Positions 34,657 to 44,699 of a stretch of 64,000 bases of DNA are shown piece after piece (positions within the stretch are counted from its first letter, which is position 1; each line of letters starts with the position of its first letter). Origin of the DNA: Arcticibacterium luteifluviistationis (GTDB taxonomy: Bacteria > Bacteroidota > Bacteroidia > Cytophagales > Spirosomataceae); contig NZ_CP029480.1 of the NCBI RefSeq assembly GCF_003258705.1, positions 248,001 through 312,000 of the forward strand. The letters run 5' to 3'. The position numbers and the translations under genes were made by a program. Under the pieces are notes generated by a model. That model was not told the origin of the DNA and did no database searches. It worked only from the letters and a program-made list of their open reading frames with translations.

Positions 34657-35955
34657 TTATAAATTTTCTATTTCGGCAACTAAATATGTGCTACCTCCTA
34701 TATATATGAAATCTCCTGGTTTAGCTTTTTCTGTGGCAATTCGTATAGCTTCATTAACATCGGCAAAATACAATGCATATGCAATGTTAAAATAATTAGC
34801 AATTTTGATTAGTTCATTCTTCTTCTTTGAGCGTGGTGAATTAAAAGTGCTAAAGTAATAGTTTGCTTCTTTTGGTAGCAAGCCTAATGTAGAATCAAGA
34901 TTTTTATCAGCTGCAAAACCAAGTATAAAATGAACTTTAGATGGAATTAAAGAGCTTAAGTACTCCTTTAGATACGTAAAAGCATGACCGTTATGACCAG
35001 TATCGCAAATTGTCAATGGATTTTCCGACAATTTTTGCCAGCGACCTTTTAGTCCGGTATTGCTAACGACATTCCGCAAACCTTCTTTAATGTTTTCAAT
35101 GCTAATATAAAAAGCATTATTTTCTTTGATGATTTGGATAGATGCTAAAAGTCCAATTAGATTATTCTTTTGATAACTCCCACGTAGATCTAACTCAAAG
35201 TCATCCCTCTTTGAGTTTGCTAAATCCTCAACTAGGTATTTAGTTGTTGTTTCAGTGTTCTCTATACGATGCACATAATATAGGTCTTGAGCAAAACAGA
35301 GTTCTGAATTTCTAGCTAAGGCTAGTTCCTTAAAAACGGGGCTTGTTTCTGGCTGCCTTTCGGAAATCACCACGGGCACTCCATCCTTAATTATTCCAGC
35401 TTTTTCAAATGCTATCTTTTCTAAAGTATTACCAAGAACATCGGTATGGTCAAAACCAATATTTGTAATGAGTGATAAAAGTGGTTTAATAATATTAGTG
35501 GAATCAAAGCGTCCACCTAGCCCTGTTTCAATAATAGCAATATCGACATTTTCCTTTGAAAAGAAATCAAAGGCCATAGCGACTGTTACTTCAAAAAATG
35601 AAGGCTTAAGATTTGAAATATATTCTTGATGATTTTGGACAAAATCAATGACGCTTTGCTGACTAAGCAGGTCACCATTAATTCTAAATCGTTCTCTAAA
35701 ATCTTTAAGATGTGGAGATGTATAAAGTCCAGTTTTATAACCGGCTTCTTGAAATATCGAAGCCAGCATATGCGACGAACTTCCTTTTCCGTTTGTTCCA
35801 GCTACATGAATTGACTTAAAACTCTCTTGGGGATTACCTAAGTATGAGCAAAAGGCAGTGATGTTTGCCAGAGTGGGTTTTATAGCTTTCTTACCTTCAT
35901 TTTGGAATGCAGGTAATTGAGCATACAAATATTGAACAGTTTCTTGGTAATTCAT
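34657..35955 (-). CDS. folC: Folylpolyglutamate / dihydrofolate synthase
   Basis: A 432-residue Mur-ligase-family enzyme. The ATP loop is 'HVAGTNGKGSSSHMLASI' (about 50-67), and 'AIIETGLGGRFDSTN', 'TNIGFDHTDVLGNT' and 'ICDTGHNGHAF' are family motifs. It adds glutamate to dihydropteroate and to folates. The gene lies between the TonB-like gene and trmB, in the minus-strand run that begins with the 998-residue TPR gene; 38 bases separate it from the TonB-like gene. Confidence 0.94.
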   Translation of the reverse strand: MNYQETVQYLYAQLPAFQNEGKKAIKPTLANITAFCSYLGNPQESFKSIHVAGTNGKGSSSHMLASIFQEAGYKTGLYTSPHLKDFRERFRINGDLLSQQSVIDFVQNHQEYISNLKPSFFEVTVAMAFDFFSKENVDIAIIETGLGGRFDSTNIIKPLLSLITNIGFDHTDVLGNTLEKIAFEKAGIIKDGVPVVISERQPETSPVFKELALARNSELCFAQDLYYVHRIENTETTTKYLVEDLANSKRDDFELDLRGSYQKNNLIGLLASIQIIKENNAFYISIENIKEGLRNVVSNTGLKGRWQKLSENPLTICDTGHNGHAFTYLKEYLSSLIPSKVHFILGFAADKNLDSTLGLLPKEANYYFSTFNSPRSKKKNELIKIANYFNIAYALYFADVNEAIRIATEKAKPGDFIYIGGSTYLVAEIENL

Positions 35956-35993
35956 TAATGCGAAAATGTTCGCAAAAATACTAAGCCTTAAAC

Positions 35994-36917
35994 CTAATTG
36001 GTAATATTAATGGTAATTGTTCCGGTAGATCTCTTTGGAGGGCTTCCTTGGGGCGTTAAAGAGCGGCCTAAGCTACGTTGAATGTAGGTCTTGTAATGTG
36101 CCGTAACACTTGGACTAACATTGGTACTAGTAACTTGAATTGCGATAACATCGCCTCTATCATCCACAGTTACACTAAAAACTATTCTTCCTGTTTCAGA
36201 TGACGAATCTTTAGGAGGATTTAAAGCTTTTTTATTCCAACCGCTTAAACCTGATATAGAACTTCCCGAACCACCAGACCCTGGATTTCCATAAAGGCTT
36301 TTTCCGTCAGGTGTTCCTCTAGGGTCGCCTTGGTCACCTACTGTACCTGGAGCTCCGTCTCCATTACTATTCCCTCCTATTCCATCTCTAGTTCCTGTGG
36401 TACCATTTGATTTGCCTCCAGACCCTGATTTTTTCATTACAGAACCTGTATCTACACTTCTTGCAGGTTTAGCTGCTGGTGCAGGACTTGAAGGGGCTGG
36501 ACTCGCAGGTTTAGAACTTGTCTTAGTTGGTGTTTTTTTCATTATCACCGGCGACTTTTCTGCTTCAGACGTAATTACTGGAGTAGCTTTCTGAGGCGTA
36601 CTTTTAGGCGTAGGTCTTGTACTTGGTGTAGGAGCAGCAGGCTGAGGCTTACTTACAGCCTTTTGTTCATCCGCTTTATCTGCTGGTTTTACATCATAGT
36701 TATTTTTTGAAGCACTAGCCTTATTTGTGGTTTGAATATCCCCATACCCAGTCAAATCTAAACCATAGTTAAGATCAACTCCCATTGCTATAGGTTCTTC
36801 AGCTGGCTCATAGAGAAGCTTGAAAAAAAATAAGGCTGCTAAAAATAATATATAGAGCCCGGAACTTATCATCAAGGCTTTCTTTCTATGTTCTCTATTA
36901 TCTATTACTAATTCCAT
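35994..36917 (-). CDS. TonB-like protein with Pro-rich linker
   Basis: A 307-residue protein with one N-terminal membrane helix ('ALMISSGLYILFLAALFFF', about 14-32), a long Pro/Ala/Ser/Thr-rich and then Gly/Ser-rich linker, and a C-terminal domain ('GRIVFSVTVDDRGDVIAIQV') that resembles a TonB C-terminal domain. I start at the ATG at 36917; a TTG at 36926 is a less likely alternative. It overlaps the HU/SPOR gene by 20 bases. Such proteins transduce the proton-motive force to outer-membrane transporters; no ExbB/ExbD is in the window. The adjoining outer-membrane barrel at 37945-39636 is a plausible partner. Confidence 0.75.
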   Translation of the reverse strand: MELVIDNREHRKKALMISSGLYILFLAALFFFKLLYEPAEEPIAMGVDLNYGLDLTGYGDIQTTNKASASKNNYDVKPADKADEQKAVSKPQPAAPTPSTRPTPKSTPQKATPVITSEAEKSPVIMKKTPTKTSSKPASPAPSSPAPAAKPARSVDTGSVMKKSGSGGKSNGTTGTRDGIGGNSNGDGAPGTVGDQGDPRGTPDGKSLYGNPGSGGSGSSISGLSGWNKKALNPPKDSSSETGRIVFSVTVDDRGDVIAIQVTSTNVSPSVTAHYKTYIQRSLGRSLTPQGSPPKRSTGTITINITN

Positions 36918-37926
36918 TTTCGTCAAAGTAAACGGACTTATCTCCGGTGAATTGTTCTATTTTATTTGACATGATTTCGGCATCATCTATTCCATTAACG
37001 GGAACATATACCCTTCTCATGCCATTTACTATCTTTATTTCTGCATTAAAGCCTGCGGCTTCCATTCTGGCTACTAATTTTTCAGCGTTTTCCTTGTTGC
37101 TAAAAAGCCCAGCTGATACCTGAAACACTTTCTCTTCTTGGGCTATCAATCCATCTTTAATCTCTTCTATAACATCCGCAGGATTCACATTCTCATCTAT
37201 TTCACCATCAGCATCTATATAAACGGAGTCCGCATAGATTTCTGATAAAACTTCGGTAGAGTCTTTTTCTTCAAAGCTGACAGAAGTTTCAGTTTTTGAC
37301 GCAAAAGGTTTATAAAGAATTACGTAGTAAAGTGATCCAAGTATTAAAAACAAAGGAATTAAGTAAAGCAGATACTTTAACCATTTGTTCCTCCTTTCGT
37401 CTTCTTCATATTCTAAATCACCTGTATATTCAGCATTCTCCTGTTGCTCACTAAGTTCTTCGCCTTGCACCGTTGGATAATGACTAATTTCGTCTCTTAT
37501 TCGCTGATGCGTAGAAATAGGAATTACGGTTTCAGAAAAGCTTGGTTTAGCATAATAATTAAGCTCAGGATCAAACTCTCCTTCGAAAGAACCTTGTTCC
37601 GAAACTTTAATGGTACATACATCGGCTAGTACCATTTTGCCATTTGCCGCCAAACCGCTTTTGAACTGTAAAAGGTAATTTTTTAATTGGTCTATTACCT
37701 CGCCTTTAGAGATATTTTCTTTCGCCTTTACATAGTTGATAAACTTGTCGTTGTCATCTGAATGCAGAAGCCCATTAAAGTCAAAAGACTTAGTAGGTTC
37801 TATCAACTTCCCTTCTTCGGTAATTTCTGCTTGGGTAAAAGTGGCTATAAAAGCACCTAAGCTAGGCACTATGAAGAAGTCTTCTTCATAGAGTAATTCT
37901 CTTAAGTACTTATCAAAGTTTATCAT
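36898..37926 (-). CDS. HU-domain and SPOR-domain membrane protein
   Basis: A 342-residue protein with an unusual layout: an N-terminal HU-like (HU-CCDC81-type) domain at about 1-135 ('INFDKYLRELLYEEDFFIVP', 'GLAANGKMVLADVCTIKV'), a membrane helix at about 185-207 ('LYLIPLFLILGSLYYVILY'), an acidic periplasmic linker, and a SPOR domain at about 260-338 ('FQVSAGLFSNKENAEKLVAR'). SPOR domains bind denuded peptidoglycan at division sites; HU-like domains here would be cytoplasmic. The combination is known in Bacteroidota but its job is not established. It follows the barrel gene by 18 bases and overlaps the TonB-like gene. Confidence 0.85.
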   Translation of the reverse strand: MINFDKYLRELLYEEDFFIVPSLGAFIATFTQAEITEEGKLIEPTKSFDFNGLLHSDDNDKFINYVKAKENISKGEVIDQLKNYLLQFKSGLAANGKMVLADVCTIKVSEQGSFEGEFDPELNYYAKPSFSETVIPISTHQRIRDEISHYPTVQGEELSEQQENAEYTGDLEYEEDERRNKWLKYLLYLIPLFLILGSLYYVILYKPFASKTETSVSFEEKDSTEVLSEIYADSVYIDADGEIDENVNPADVIEEIKDGLIAQEEKVFQVSAGLFSNKENAEKLVARMEAAGFNAEIKIVNGMRRVYVPVNGIDDAEIMSNKIEQFTGDKSVYFDENGISNR

Positions 37927-37944
37927 TTATAGAAAGCCTAAAAT

Positions 37945-39636
37945 TTATAAGGATACATTAATTCCCACAAGAAAGTTTAAACCTTGCTGTGGGTAATTAT
38001 AGAATCGCTGGTAATTCTTGCCAATTATATTATTCAGTTTTACAAAAAACGCAAATTGCTCACTAAAAAGATAGGTAAATTCTGCATTTAAATCTGTTAT
38101 GGCAGGTAATTTAACATCTTGGTCTAAAAAGTCTGCTATAAATGGGTCTCTTGCATAAGTACTTCCAATATAGTAAAAATCAATATTAGAGACGATCTTC
38201 TCAGAAATTACGAAAGTATTACCTAACCTTCCTTCAAATGATGGCCTATGGTATGGCTTGTCAAACGCTCCTTTTTCATAGTACCAATAATCTGCTGTTA
38301 GATTTGTTCGCCAAAACTCTTTAGGTTGGTAATTAAACTCTGCTGAAACGTTAACAAAGTCTGTTTGGGTTTCATCATATCCAATATCATACTTACGCAG
38401 ATAATTAGTTTGCATATCGTATATGTTGAAATAATATAGCCCAGTAAATTTACCATAAGAAGCTTTGAAATTATAATTCAAACCTGAAAATAAATCACCT
38501 CGACTACCAATGAAGTATTCTTGGTCTTTTGTGGTATTTAAAATACTAACTGCAGGTTTAAGCCAAGGATTTTCATCTAGCATTGATCCTAGAGTGTTTC
38601 TGATAATATCGCCATCATACCCAGCAAAGAAATAAAACAAGCCAGGAGTTTTATACGTCAGAGTTACTGTTGGGAATCCTTTTGTTTGGTTAATTTCAGT
38701 TACTTGGTCATATTCATTGACTGCTTTAAAGCCAAGTTTAGCATTGAATTGATTAAAGTCAAGGTTGAACGATGGAGCTATTCTGAAAAGGTTTCTCTTT
38801 TTGACTTCACTACCACCAATAGCATCCGACCTATTCGTCAAGTACGCCTCTCCCTCTATCATAGCAGTAACTGTGTTTTCTATTATAGGAAAAGTAGCAT
38901 TAAACTGCGTTCCCCATTCCAATTCAGTTGCATCTAAATTATCTTTTAAATTTCTTAGGTTAGTCTTGATTGAATAATCAATAATAGGATTGGCATTTGT
39001 ATTTTGAAGAGTGACACCAAAGTTTAAAATATTTAATGTTTGCTTTATGTCCTCTTTGTCGTACTCACGAGAAGTGGTATCATAGCCAAAGAAATAATAC
39101 TTCCTAAATTCGTACCCTAAATTTCCTTTCAGCTCAAAACCATTGGAGTTATATTTTCCATCAACTGCAATTTTGCTTAAACTATTTCCAGAGTTTTCTC
39201 CATCTATTGGTCCCCTTTTGGCCGCATTATGCAAACCATGAACACCAAATACTAAGTTTTGACTTTGGTCTGAGTTAATAAAAGTTTCGGCATAGAATCT
39301 TCCAAAATTTCCCCCTCCTACTTTAAAGTAGTTTGGGTAACCTGAGCTCTGGGTTTTTCCTTTTTTATTTTCATCTACCGGAGAAACGATGTTCGGAGAA
39401 AATTCTACTTCTTCAATTCCAACTGGCTTCTTCTCGAAAAATGTATAAGCCATTTTTCGTTTAGTAGTTGTTTTTTCCTCTGTTGGTATTTTCTCAAAAA
39501 CCCTATTGGCTTTTTGTAGCTTTACGCTTCTTTCTTTAGTAATAGTGATTTCTTCATCACCAATTCCTTTGTTTTGAGCCAAGGCTGGAATACTCAAAAG
39601 CATTAAAAGCACGATTTTATGCGAATTCAACTTCAT
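37945..39636 (-). CDS. Outer-membrane beta-barrel protein (TonB-dependent-receptor-like)
   Basis: A 563-residue exported protein with a signal peptide of about 20 residues ('IVLLMLLSIPALAQ') and a barrel made of many aromatic-ended beta strands ('GNTFVISEKIVSNIDFYYIG', 'NIIGKNYQRFYNYPQQGLNF'); the last residue pattern 'FLVGINVSL' is typical of barrel ends. No plug domain or TonB box is clear, and the length is shorter than full TonB-dependent receptors. It lies 19 bases after the 998-residue TPR gene and before the HU/SPOR gene, so they are likely one operon with a common envelope task. Confidence 0.75.
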   Translation of the reverse strand: MKLNSHKIVLLMLLSIPALAQNKGIGDEEITITKERSVKLQKANRVFEKIPTEEKTTTKRKMAYTFFEKKPVGIEEVEFSPNIVSPVDENKKGKTQSSGYPNYFKVGGGNFGRFYAETFINSDQSQNLVFGVHGLHNAAKRGPIDGENSGNSLSKIAVDGKYNSNGFELKGNLGYEFRKYYFFGYDTTSREYDKEDIKQTLNILNFGVTLQNTNANPIIDYSIKTNLRNLKDNLDATELEWGTQFNATFPIIENTVTAMIEGEAYLTNRSDAIGGSEVKKRNLFRIAPSFNLDFNQFNAKLGFKAVNEYDQVTEINQTKGFPTVTLTYKTPGLFYFFAGYDGDIIRNTLGSMLDENPWLKPAVSILNTTKDQEYFIGSRGDLFSGLNYNFKASYGKFTGLYYFNIYDMQTNYLRKYDIGYDETQTDFVNVSAEFNYQPKEFWRTNLTADYWYYEKGAFDKPYHRPSFEGRLGNTFVISEKIVSNIDFYYIGSTYARDPFIADFLDQDVKLPAITDLNAEFTYLFSEQFAFFVKLNNIIGKNYQRFYNYPQQGLNFLVGINVSL

Positions 39637-39655
39637 CTTTTTGCTTAAATTCTAA

Positions 39656-42652
39656 TTATTTAGGAATGTTTCTAAGTTTGGCTTTTGCCACATCAACTGT
39701 CTCTGAATTACCCGAATTTTCTATAATCGAGTTAAGTGTAGCTTTTGCCATGAAGGCGTCTTTTTGACCTACATAACAATCTGCTATAAGCAAGAATGCT
39801 TTTTCATACCATGTCACGTAGTCACCAAAGTCTTGAGCTAGAGATTGCATTTCTTTAATGGCATCTTCGTATTTCCCTCCTTCATAAAGCATCTCACCCA
39901 GTAAGTATTTGGCCTCTGCCCCATTGACATCTTTATCCATGCCTATTACTTTGTCAAACTGTGCTTTGGCTGATGTAAAGTCACGGCGTTTTAAATGACA
40001 TTTACCTATATATAGCTCTGCTTTATTTTTGATTCCAATCACTACACCACCACCATCTGCAATGGCATCACGACTATATTTAATTGAGTTTTCATAATCA
40101 CCTAAGTAATAATAAGATTGGAATAGTCCTTCCCAAGCAGCTACTTGATCTCTTTTGCTATCACTAGAGCTTAACACGTTCTGGAAGTCGCTAACAGCGT
40201 TTCTATAATCTCCAGCTTCAAACTCAATATTGGCGGCTCTAATGGCGGCTTTTGCAGCCCACTGAGATTGCCCGTCATCAGCTACATCTTTAAAGTATGG
40301 CAAAGCATTTTTTAAATCGTCAGAAAAATAGTAAGACTCGGCTATTAAATACCTTGCTTCTTTAGCATTGGTATTAGTTGGATTATTTTGAATAAAACGT
40401 TTCAAGGCAGGAATAGCGGAAGAATACTTTTCGGTATAAAAAAGGTTCTTAGCAGCATCATATTGAAGTGCTACGGCTGATGAACTACCAGGGTTATTAC
40501 TTTGATATTCGTCTGCAATATCTGCAAAGTCTTCACTTCTACCAGTAAGGTTCATGATGTCTCTAAGTCCGATAAGAGCCTCATTGGCTGTTTCATGATT
40601 ACCGAATCTGTTAATTAATATCTTAAAATCACTTATGGCTTTGTCATAATTTTCTACGTTTCCGTAAGCCAAAGCTCTTTTTAGCAAAGCGAATGGTACT
40701 AAAACTGACCTTGGTCGCTTTCTTAACATTTCTGATAGCGTAGTAATAGCAGATAGGTAATCGTTTTTTTCTAATTCCAAATTTCCTCTTTCAAAGAGAG
40801 CATCATCAAGCAGTCTTGAGTTCTCATAAAGTCGAGCAAACTGATCAAAAGTGCTTCTGGCCTCATCTTTCCTTCCCATGAAGTCTAGTGTTACCCCTTT
40901 TTGAAATAAGGCATAATCTTTATCGGCTCTATTGTTTTCGATGGCGGTATTATAACTGTTTAAAGCACTTCTGAAGTCTTTACGTACCAAATAACAATCG
41001 GCAATTCTCAACTGTGCATCTTCCCTACTCTGCTGGGAATCGGAAGAACTTGAAGCCGACAAGAAATCTTTGAAATAGTTAAGAGCTTGGGCGTATTCCT
41101 CATTATTATAAGAGATATACCCCAAACTGTATAGACTCTTGTTCTTTTGTTCTCTTGTTCCACTTGAAACTATCTCTTTATAAAGAGATTCTACATTTGG
41201 TTTCTCAGCAGCATATGCTGATTCCGCCTTCCAAAACTTAGCGTTTTGAGCCAAAGTTCGGTCAATTGGTTTACTGATTGCTTTTTCAAAATAGGTGATA
41301 GCCTTATCAAAGTTCTCCGCATTGTACTCAATCACCGCCTGTCCGTAGCATAATTTTTGATATGCTTCGTCTATCTTAGGGGTGGTTCTTTTAAGGTTTT
41401 CTATATAACCAATGGCTTTTTCATAATCATTAGTTTCAAAAAGAACCTCACTCATCAATTCGTTAGCCTCATCTATGTATTTCCCATTAGGGTAAGCAGT
41501 TACATAGTCTCTTAAAGAGCTAATGGCGGACTCATTATTATTTTGCTCTACCTGAACTTTGATATAATTGTAAGACGCCTCTTCCTTTATTTCTAAGTCA
41601 AAGTCTGTTTTCCTGGCAAAATCGAATGCTGCCATGGCAGAATTCAAGTCTCCAGTGGTTAAAGCAGAAATACCTAAATAGTAGGCCGCCTGCTGTCCCA
41701 GTTCATCTTCTCTGTCGGCAATTAACTTAAAAACCTCAATGGCCTTTTCATGCTGTTCCGTTTTATAAAGACTATAAGCATGTCTAAAAGTAAGCTGCGG
41801 CTCTACTGCCCCTCTTCTTAAAACCTTGAAGCGATCATAATACTGTGCTGCTTTCTCAAAATCGTTTTTGAAAAACAATACTTCTGCAGCCACCATGCAA
41901 ATTTCATCAGTTTTACGTCCGTTTGGATTTGCGATTATAGGCTCGGCATAGGCCAATAGTTCATCATACTTCTCTTGTCTATAAAGAATTTGACCAATCC
42001 AGTTAGGAACTTCAATTTTATAAGGATTGACATTCTCTACTCTATGAAGGTCAACTAATGCGTCGTCAAAGTTTTCATTTTGAAAATTTATAACAGCTGC
42101 ATAATATGCTGCATTAATAGCATTTTCGGCCACTGTTCTTTTAACGTAGTTAAATTCAATTAAAGCCTTATTATAGTCTTTAAGCTGATAATACGCTATG
42201 CCAAGTTTAAACCTTAACTCATAAATGGCGATGTTATCCTGTCTAAACTCTATGGCTTTGCTTAAATATTCCACGGCTTTGGCGTAATCTCCTTTTTCGT
42301 AGAAATTTTCACCCAAATCACTAAAAATGATTTTGGCTTTAGGATGTTCGCTGTGGTTTAACACAAACCTGTGTACCTCAATATCGGCATCAAGAGAGTT
42401 TGTGTACAAAGCAGAAACGGCAGAGTAATACTCGGCGTTAGCGATGTTGAATTTATTTGGGTTAATAGAACCTGAAGATAGGTCTACGTAATTCTTGAAT
42501 TCCTTTCTAGCAGCCGAATAGGCTTTTTTCTCAAACAACTCAACCCCTGCGTTATAATGGGCTTCAGTTTCAGTATAACTAAGTGTGTTTTGAGAAAAAA
42601 CTAGAGGAGTGTATAGAATACAAGAAAAAGCAATCAAAAAGATTTTTTTCAT
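39656..42652 (-). CDS. Large exported TPR protein
   Basis: A 998-residue protein with a signal peptide of about 20 residues ('KKIFLIAFSCILYTPLVFSQ') and TPR-like helix pairs along the whole length, more than 20 by eye ('SLGYISYNNEEYAQALNYFK', 'LIAESYYFSDDLKNALPYFK'). No other domain is seen. Large TPR proteins of this kind act as periplasmic scaffolds, for example in outer-membrane protein secretion or gliding machineries, but no name can be given here. It is the first gene of a minus-strand run with the barrel, HU/SPOR, TonB-like, folC and trmB genes, transcribed from the box at 42685-42692. Confidence 0.82.
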   Translation of the reverse strand: MKKIFLIAFSCILYTPLVFSQNTLSYTETEAHYNAGVELFEKKAYSAARKEFKNYVDLSSGSINPNKFNIANAEYYSAVSALYTNSLDADIEVHRFVLNHSEHPKAKIIFSDLGENFYEKGDYAKAVEYLSKAIEFRQDNIAIYELRFKLGIAYYQLKDYNKALIEFNYVKRTVAENAINAAYYAAVINFQNENFDDALVDLHRVENVNPYKIEVPNWIGQILYRQEKYDELLAYAEPIIANPNGRKTDEICMVAAEVLFFKNDFEKAAQYYDRFKVLRRGAVEPQLTFRHAYSLYKTEQHEKAIEVFKLIADREDELGQQAAYYLGISALTTGDLNSAMAAFDFARKTDFDLEIKEEASYNYIKVQVEQNNNESAISSLRDYVTAYPNGKYIDEANELMSEVLFETNDYEKAIGYIENLKRTTPKIDEAYQKLCYGQAVIEYNAENFDKAITYFEKAISKPIDRTLAQNAKFWKAESAYAAEKPNVESLYKEIVSSGTREQKNKSLYSLGYISYNNEEYAQALNYFKDFLSASSSSDSQQSREDAQLRIADCYLVRKDFRSALNSYNTAIENNRADKDYALFQKGVTLDFMGRKDEARSTFDQFARLYENSRLLDDALFERGNLELEKNDYLSAITTLSEMLRKRPRSVLVPFALLKRALAYGNVENYDKAISDFKILINRFGNHETANEALIGLRDIMNLTGRSEDFADIADEYQSNNPGSSSAVALQYDAAKNLFYTEKYSSAIPALKRFIQNNPTNTNAKEARYLIAESYYFSDDLKNALPYFKDVADDGQSQWAAKAAIRAANIEFEAGDYRNAVSDFQNVLSSSDSKRDQVAAWEGLFQSYYYLGDYENSIKYSRDAIADGGGVVIGIKNKAELYIGKCHLKRRDFTSAKAQFDKVIGMDKDVNGAEAKYLLGEMLYEGGKYEDAIKEMQSLAQDFGDYVTWYEKAFLLIADCYVGQKDAFMAKATLNSIIENSGNSETVDVAKAKLRNIPK

Positions 42653-42684
42653 TGAAAAGCGAATTCTGTGATAGTGTTAAAAAC

Positions 42685-42692
42685 CAAATTTA
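42685..42692 (-). promoter_or_regulatory. -7 element for the TPR/barrel/HU-SPOR/TonB operon
   Basis: On the minus strand TAAATTTG, an exact TAnnTTTG, 32 bases before the TPR gene start; the -33 is not clear. Confidence 0.45.
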
Positions 42693-42825
42693 GGAAAGAT
42701 GTCTCTCAATATGCAGCATTTTTTGGTTTTAAGTTTTCTTTTGGATATTACGAATTTAACGTAAGGTTTTGCTTAAAATTGTAATCTTAATATTTGAACA
42801 AATAAAAATCAACAATATAATACTT

Positions 42826-44640
42826 ATGAGGAGAAGAAAAATAGCCTTTAGTGTACTGATTGCCATAGCCTTATATGCCGTCAGTTTTACTACAGACGCA
42901 CAAGAGACTAAGTCAATTTCTTATGAATTAAGAATGCCTGAGCCAGAGACCCATTATTTTGAGGTTGGAATGACTATCAATAATGTTTTGACGAATTCAA
43001 AATTATTGGACAAAAGACGCTTGCTAGTTAAAATGCCTGTTTGGACACCTGGCTCATATTTAGTCAGAGAATATGCTGGAAATGTAGAAGCTTTTAAGGT
43101 TACAGATGAAAACAATAAACCTTTAGCTTTTAGAAAGGTTAACAAAAACACTTGGGAAATTGAGATTGACCAAGCGGAAGATGTGAAAGTAAGTTATAAG
43201 GTTTATGCCTTTGATTTGACCGTTAGAACTTCCTTTATTGACGCAAGTCACGGTTATTTAAATGGTGCTAGTATTTTTATGTTTGTGCCTGAGCTTATGA
43301 AAAGTCAGGCGGACTTAACGATATTTCCATATGAAAAATGGTCTACTGTTTCTACGGCACTTCCTGAAACTTCAAAGAATACTTTCATAGTAAAGGATTT
43401 TGATACTTTGGTAGATAGTCCAATAGAAATTGGAAATCATGAAGTCTTAGAGTTTGAAGCTCTAGGAATTCCTTACAGAATTGCCATGTATAGCTCTTCT
43501 CCACTAAGCTATGACAAAGAAAAACTGTTAAAAGATTATAAAAGTTTAGTGATAGCAGCAGAGACTGTGGTAGGAGAAACTCCATTAGAAAACTATTTAT
43601 TTATAGTGCATCATCAGCCAGGAATAGGCGGCGGTTTGGAACATTTGCACTCTACTACTTGTCAAACATCGACTTATGCCTATAGTTCTGACAGAGCGTA
43701 TATCGGTCTTTTTGGACTTTTGGCTCATGAGTACTTTCACTTATGGAATGTAAAAAGAATTAGACCTGTGGCTCTTGGACCCTTCGATTATGAAAATGAA
43801 AACTACACTAATATGCTGTGGGTAGCAGAAGGTTTTACCAGTTTTTATGAGGAGATTATTCTTAATAGAGCTGGGTTAGTAGAAGATGAAGATGTAATAA
43901 AAGCTGTAGCTGGAGCTATATCAAGTGCAGAAAATACTCCTGGAAATAGAGTTCAGGCCGTTACAGAAGCTTCTTGGGATGCTTGGATTAAGTATTATAG
44001 ACCAAGCGAGAATGCTAACAATACTAGAATTTCATATTACGGGAAAGGTGGTGTTTTAGCTGCTCTTTTAAATGCTAAAATCATTGCAAATACCAAAGCA
44101 GAGAAGTCTTTAGATGATGTTATGAAGCTTCTTTATAATAAATATTATAAAGCTTTGGGCCGTGGCTATACTGATGAAGAATTTCAACTAGCTGTAGAAG
44201 AAGTTCATGGTGGCGATCTTGATTATTTCTTTAAAAACTATATATCAGGAACCGAAAGACCTGATTATGAGCAAATTTATAAAGGAGTAGGACTTAATTT
44301 GATAGATACTAATGAGGACAGAGAAAAGCCGTATTTAGGTATTACAGAACGCGGCGGAGTAATTTATAGAATGAGTAGAGAAGGAAGTGCTTACCATTCT
44401 GGAATAAACTTAAACGACCAGGTAGTAAGTATTGATGGTGATAAAAATATCAATTTTGCCAATGCAACACTTTCAAAAAAAGTAGGTGATAAGATGTCTG
44501 TTATAGTAAACAGACATGGTGTTGAAATGGAATTCATTATTGACCTTCAGGAAGATGCAAGAAAGTCTTATTCGCTAGAAAAGGTTTCAAAACCAACGAA
44601 AGAACAAGAAAAGGCTTATCAAAAATTTGTGGGGAAATAG
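42826..44640 (+). CDS. M61-family metallopeptidase with PDZ domain
   Basis: A 604-residue exported protein. From the ATG at 42826 a signal peptide is visible ('RRRKIAFSVLIAIALYAVSF', cleavage near 'TTDAQ'). An N-terminal beta domain is followed by the gluzincin core: HEYFH at residues 301-305 ('LLAHEYFHLWNVKRIRP') with the third zinc ligand in 'GFTSFYEEII', and a PDZ domain near 500-580 ('YLGITERGGVIYRMSREG'). M61 enzymes include glycyl aminopeptidase of Sphingomonas; the substrate here is unknown. The frame opens earlier at a TTG (42769), but the added residues would spoil the signal peptide. It is ended by the hairpin at 44665-44697. Confidence 0.88.
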   Translation: MRRRKIAFSVLIAIALYAVSFTTDAQETKSISYELRMPEPETHYFEVGMTINNVLTNSKLLDKRRLLVKMPVWTPGSYLVREYAGNVEAFKVTDENNKPLAFRKVNKNTWEIEIDQAEDVKVSYKVYAFDLTVRTSFIDASHGYLNGASIFMFVPELMKSQADLTIFPYEKWSTVSTALPETSKNTFIVKDFDTLVDSPIEIGNHEVLEFEALGIPYRIAMYSSSPLSYDKEKLLKDYKSLVIAAETVVGETPLENYLFIVHHQPGIGGGLEHLHSTTCQTSTYAYSSDRAYIGLFGLLAHEYFHLWNVKRIRPVALGPFDYENENYTNMLWVAEGFTSFYEEIILNRAGLVEDEDVIKAVAGAISSAENTPGNRVQAVTEASWDAWIKYYRPSENANNTRISYYGKGGVLAALLNAKIIANTKAEKSLDDVMKLLYNKYYKALGRGYTDEEFQLAVEEVHGGDLDYFFKNYISGTERPDYEQIYKGVGLNLIDTNEDREKPYLGITERGGVIYRMSREGSAYHSGINLNDQVVSIDGDKNINFANATLSKKVGDKMSVIVNRHGVEMEFIIDLQEDARKSYSLEKVSKPTKEQEKAYQKFVGK

Positions 44641-44664
44641 GTCAAGCCCCTACTTCATTTTAAG

Positions 44665-44697
44665 AAAAGCCCGCAAATTAAGTTTTGCGGGCTTTTT
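44665..44697. terminator. Bidirectional terminator after the M61 gene
   Basis: AAAAGCCCGCAAA and TTTTGCGGGCTTTT form a strong stem with T runs on both strands; it serves the M61 gene and the small minus-strand gene that ends at 44700. Confidence 0.88.
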
Positions 44698-44699
44698 GT

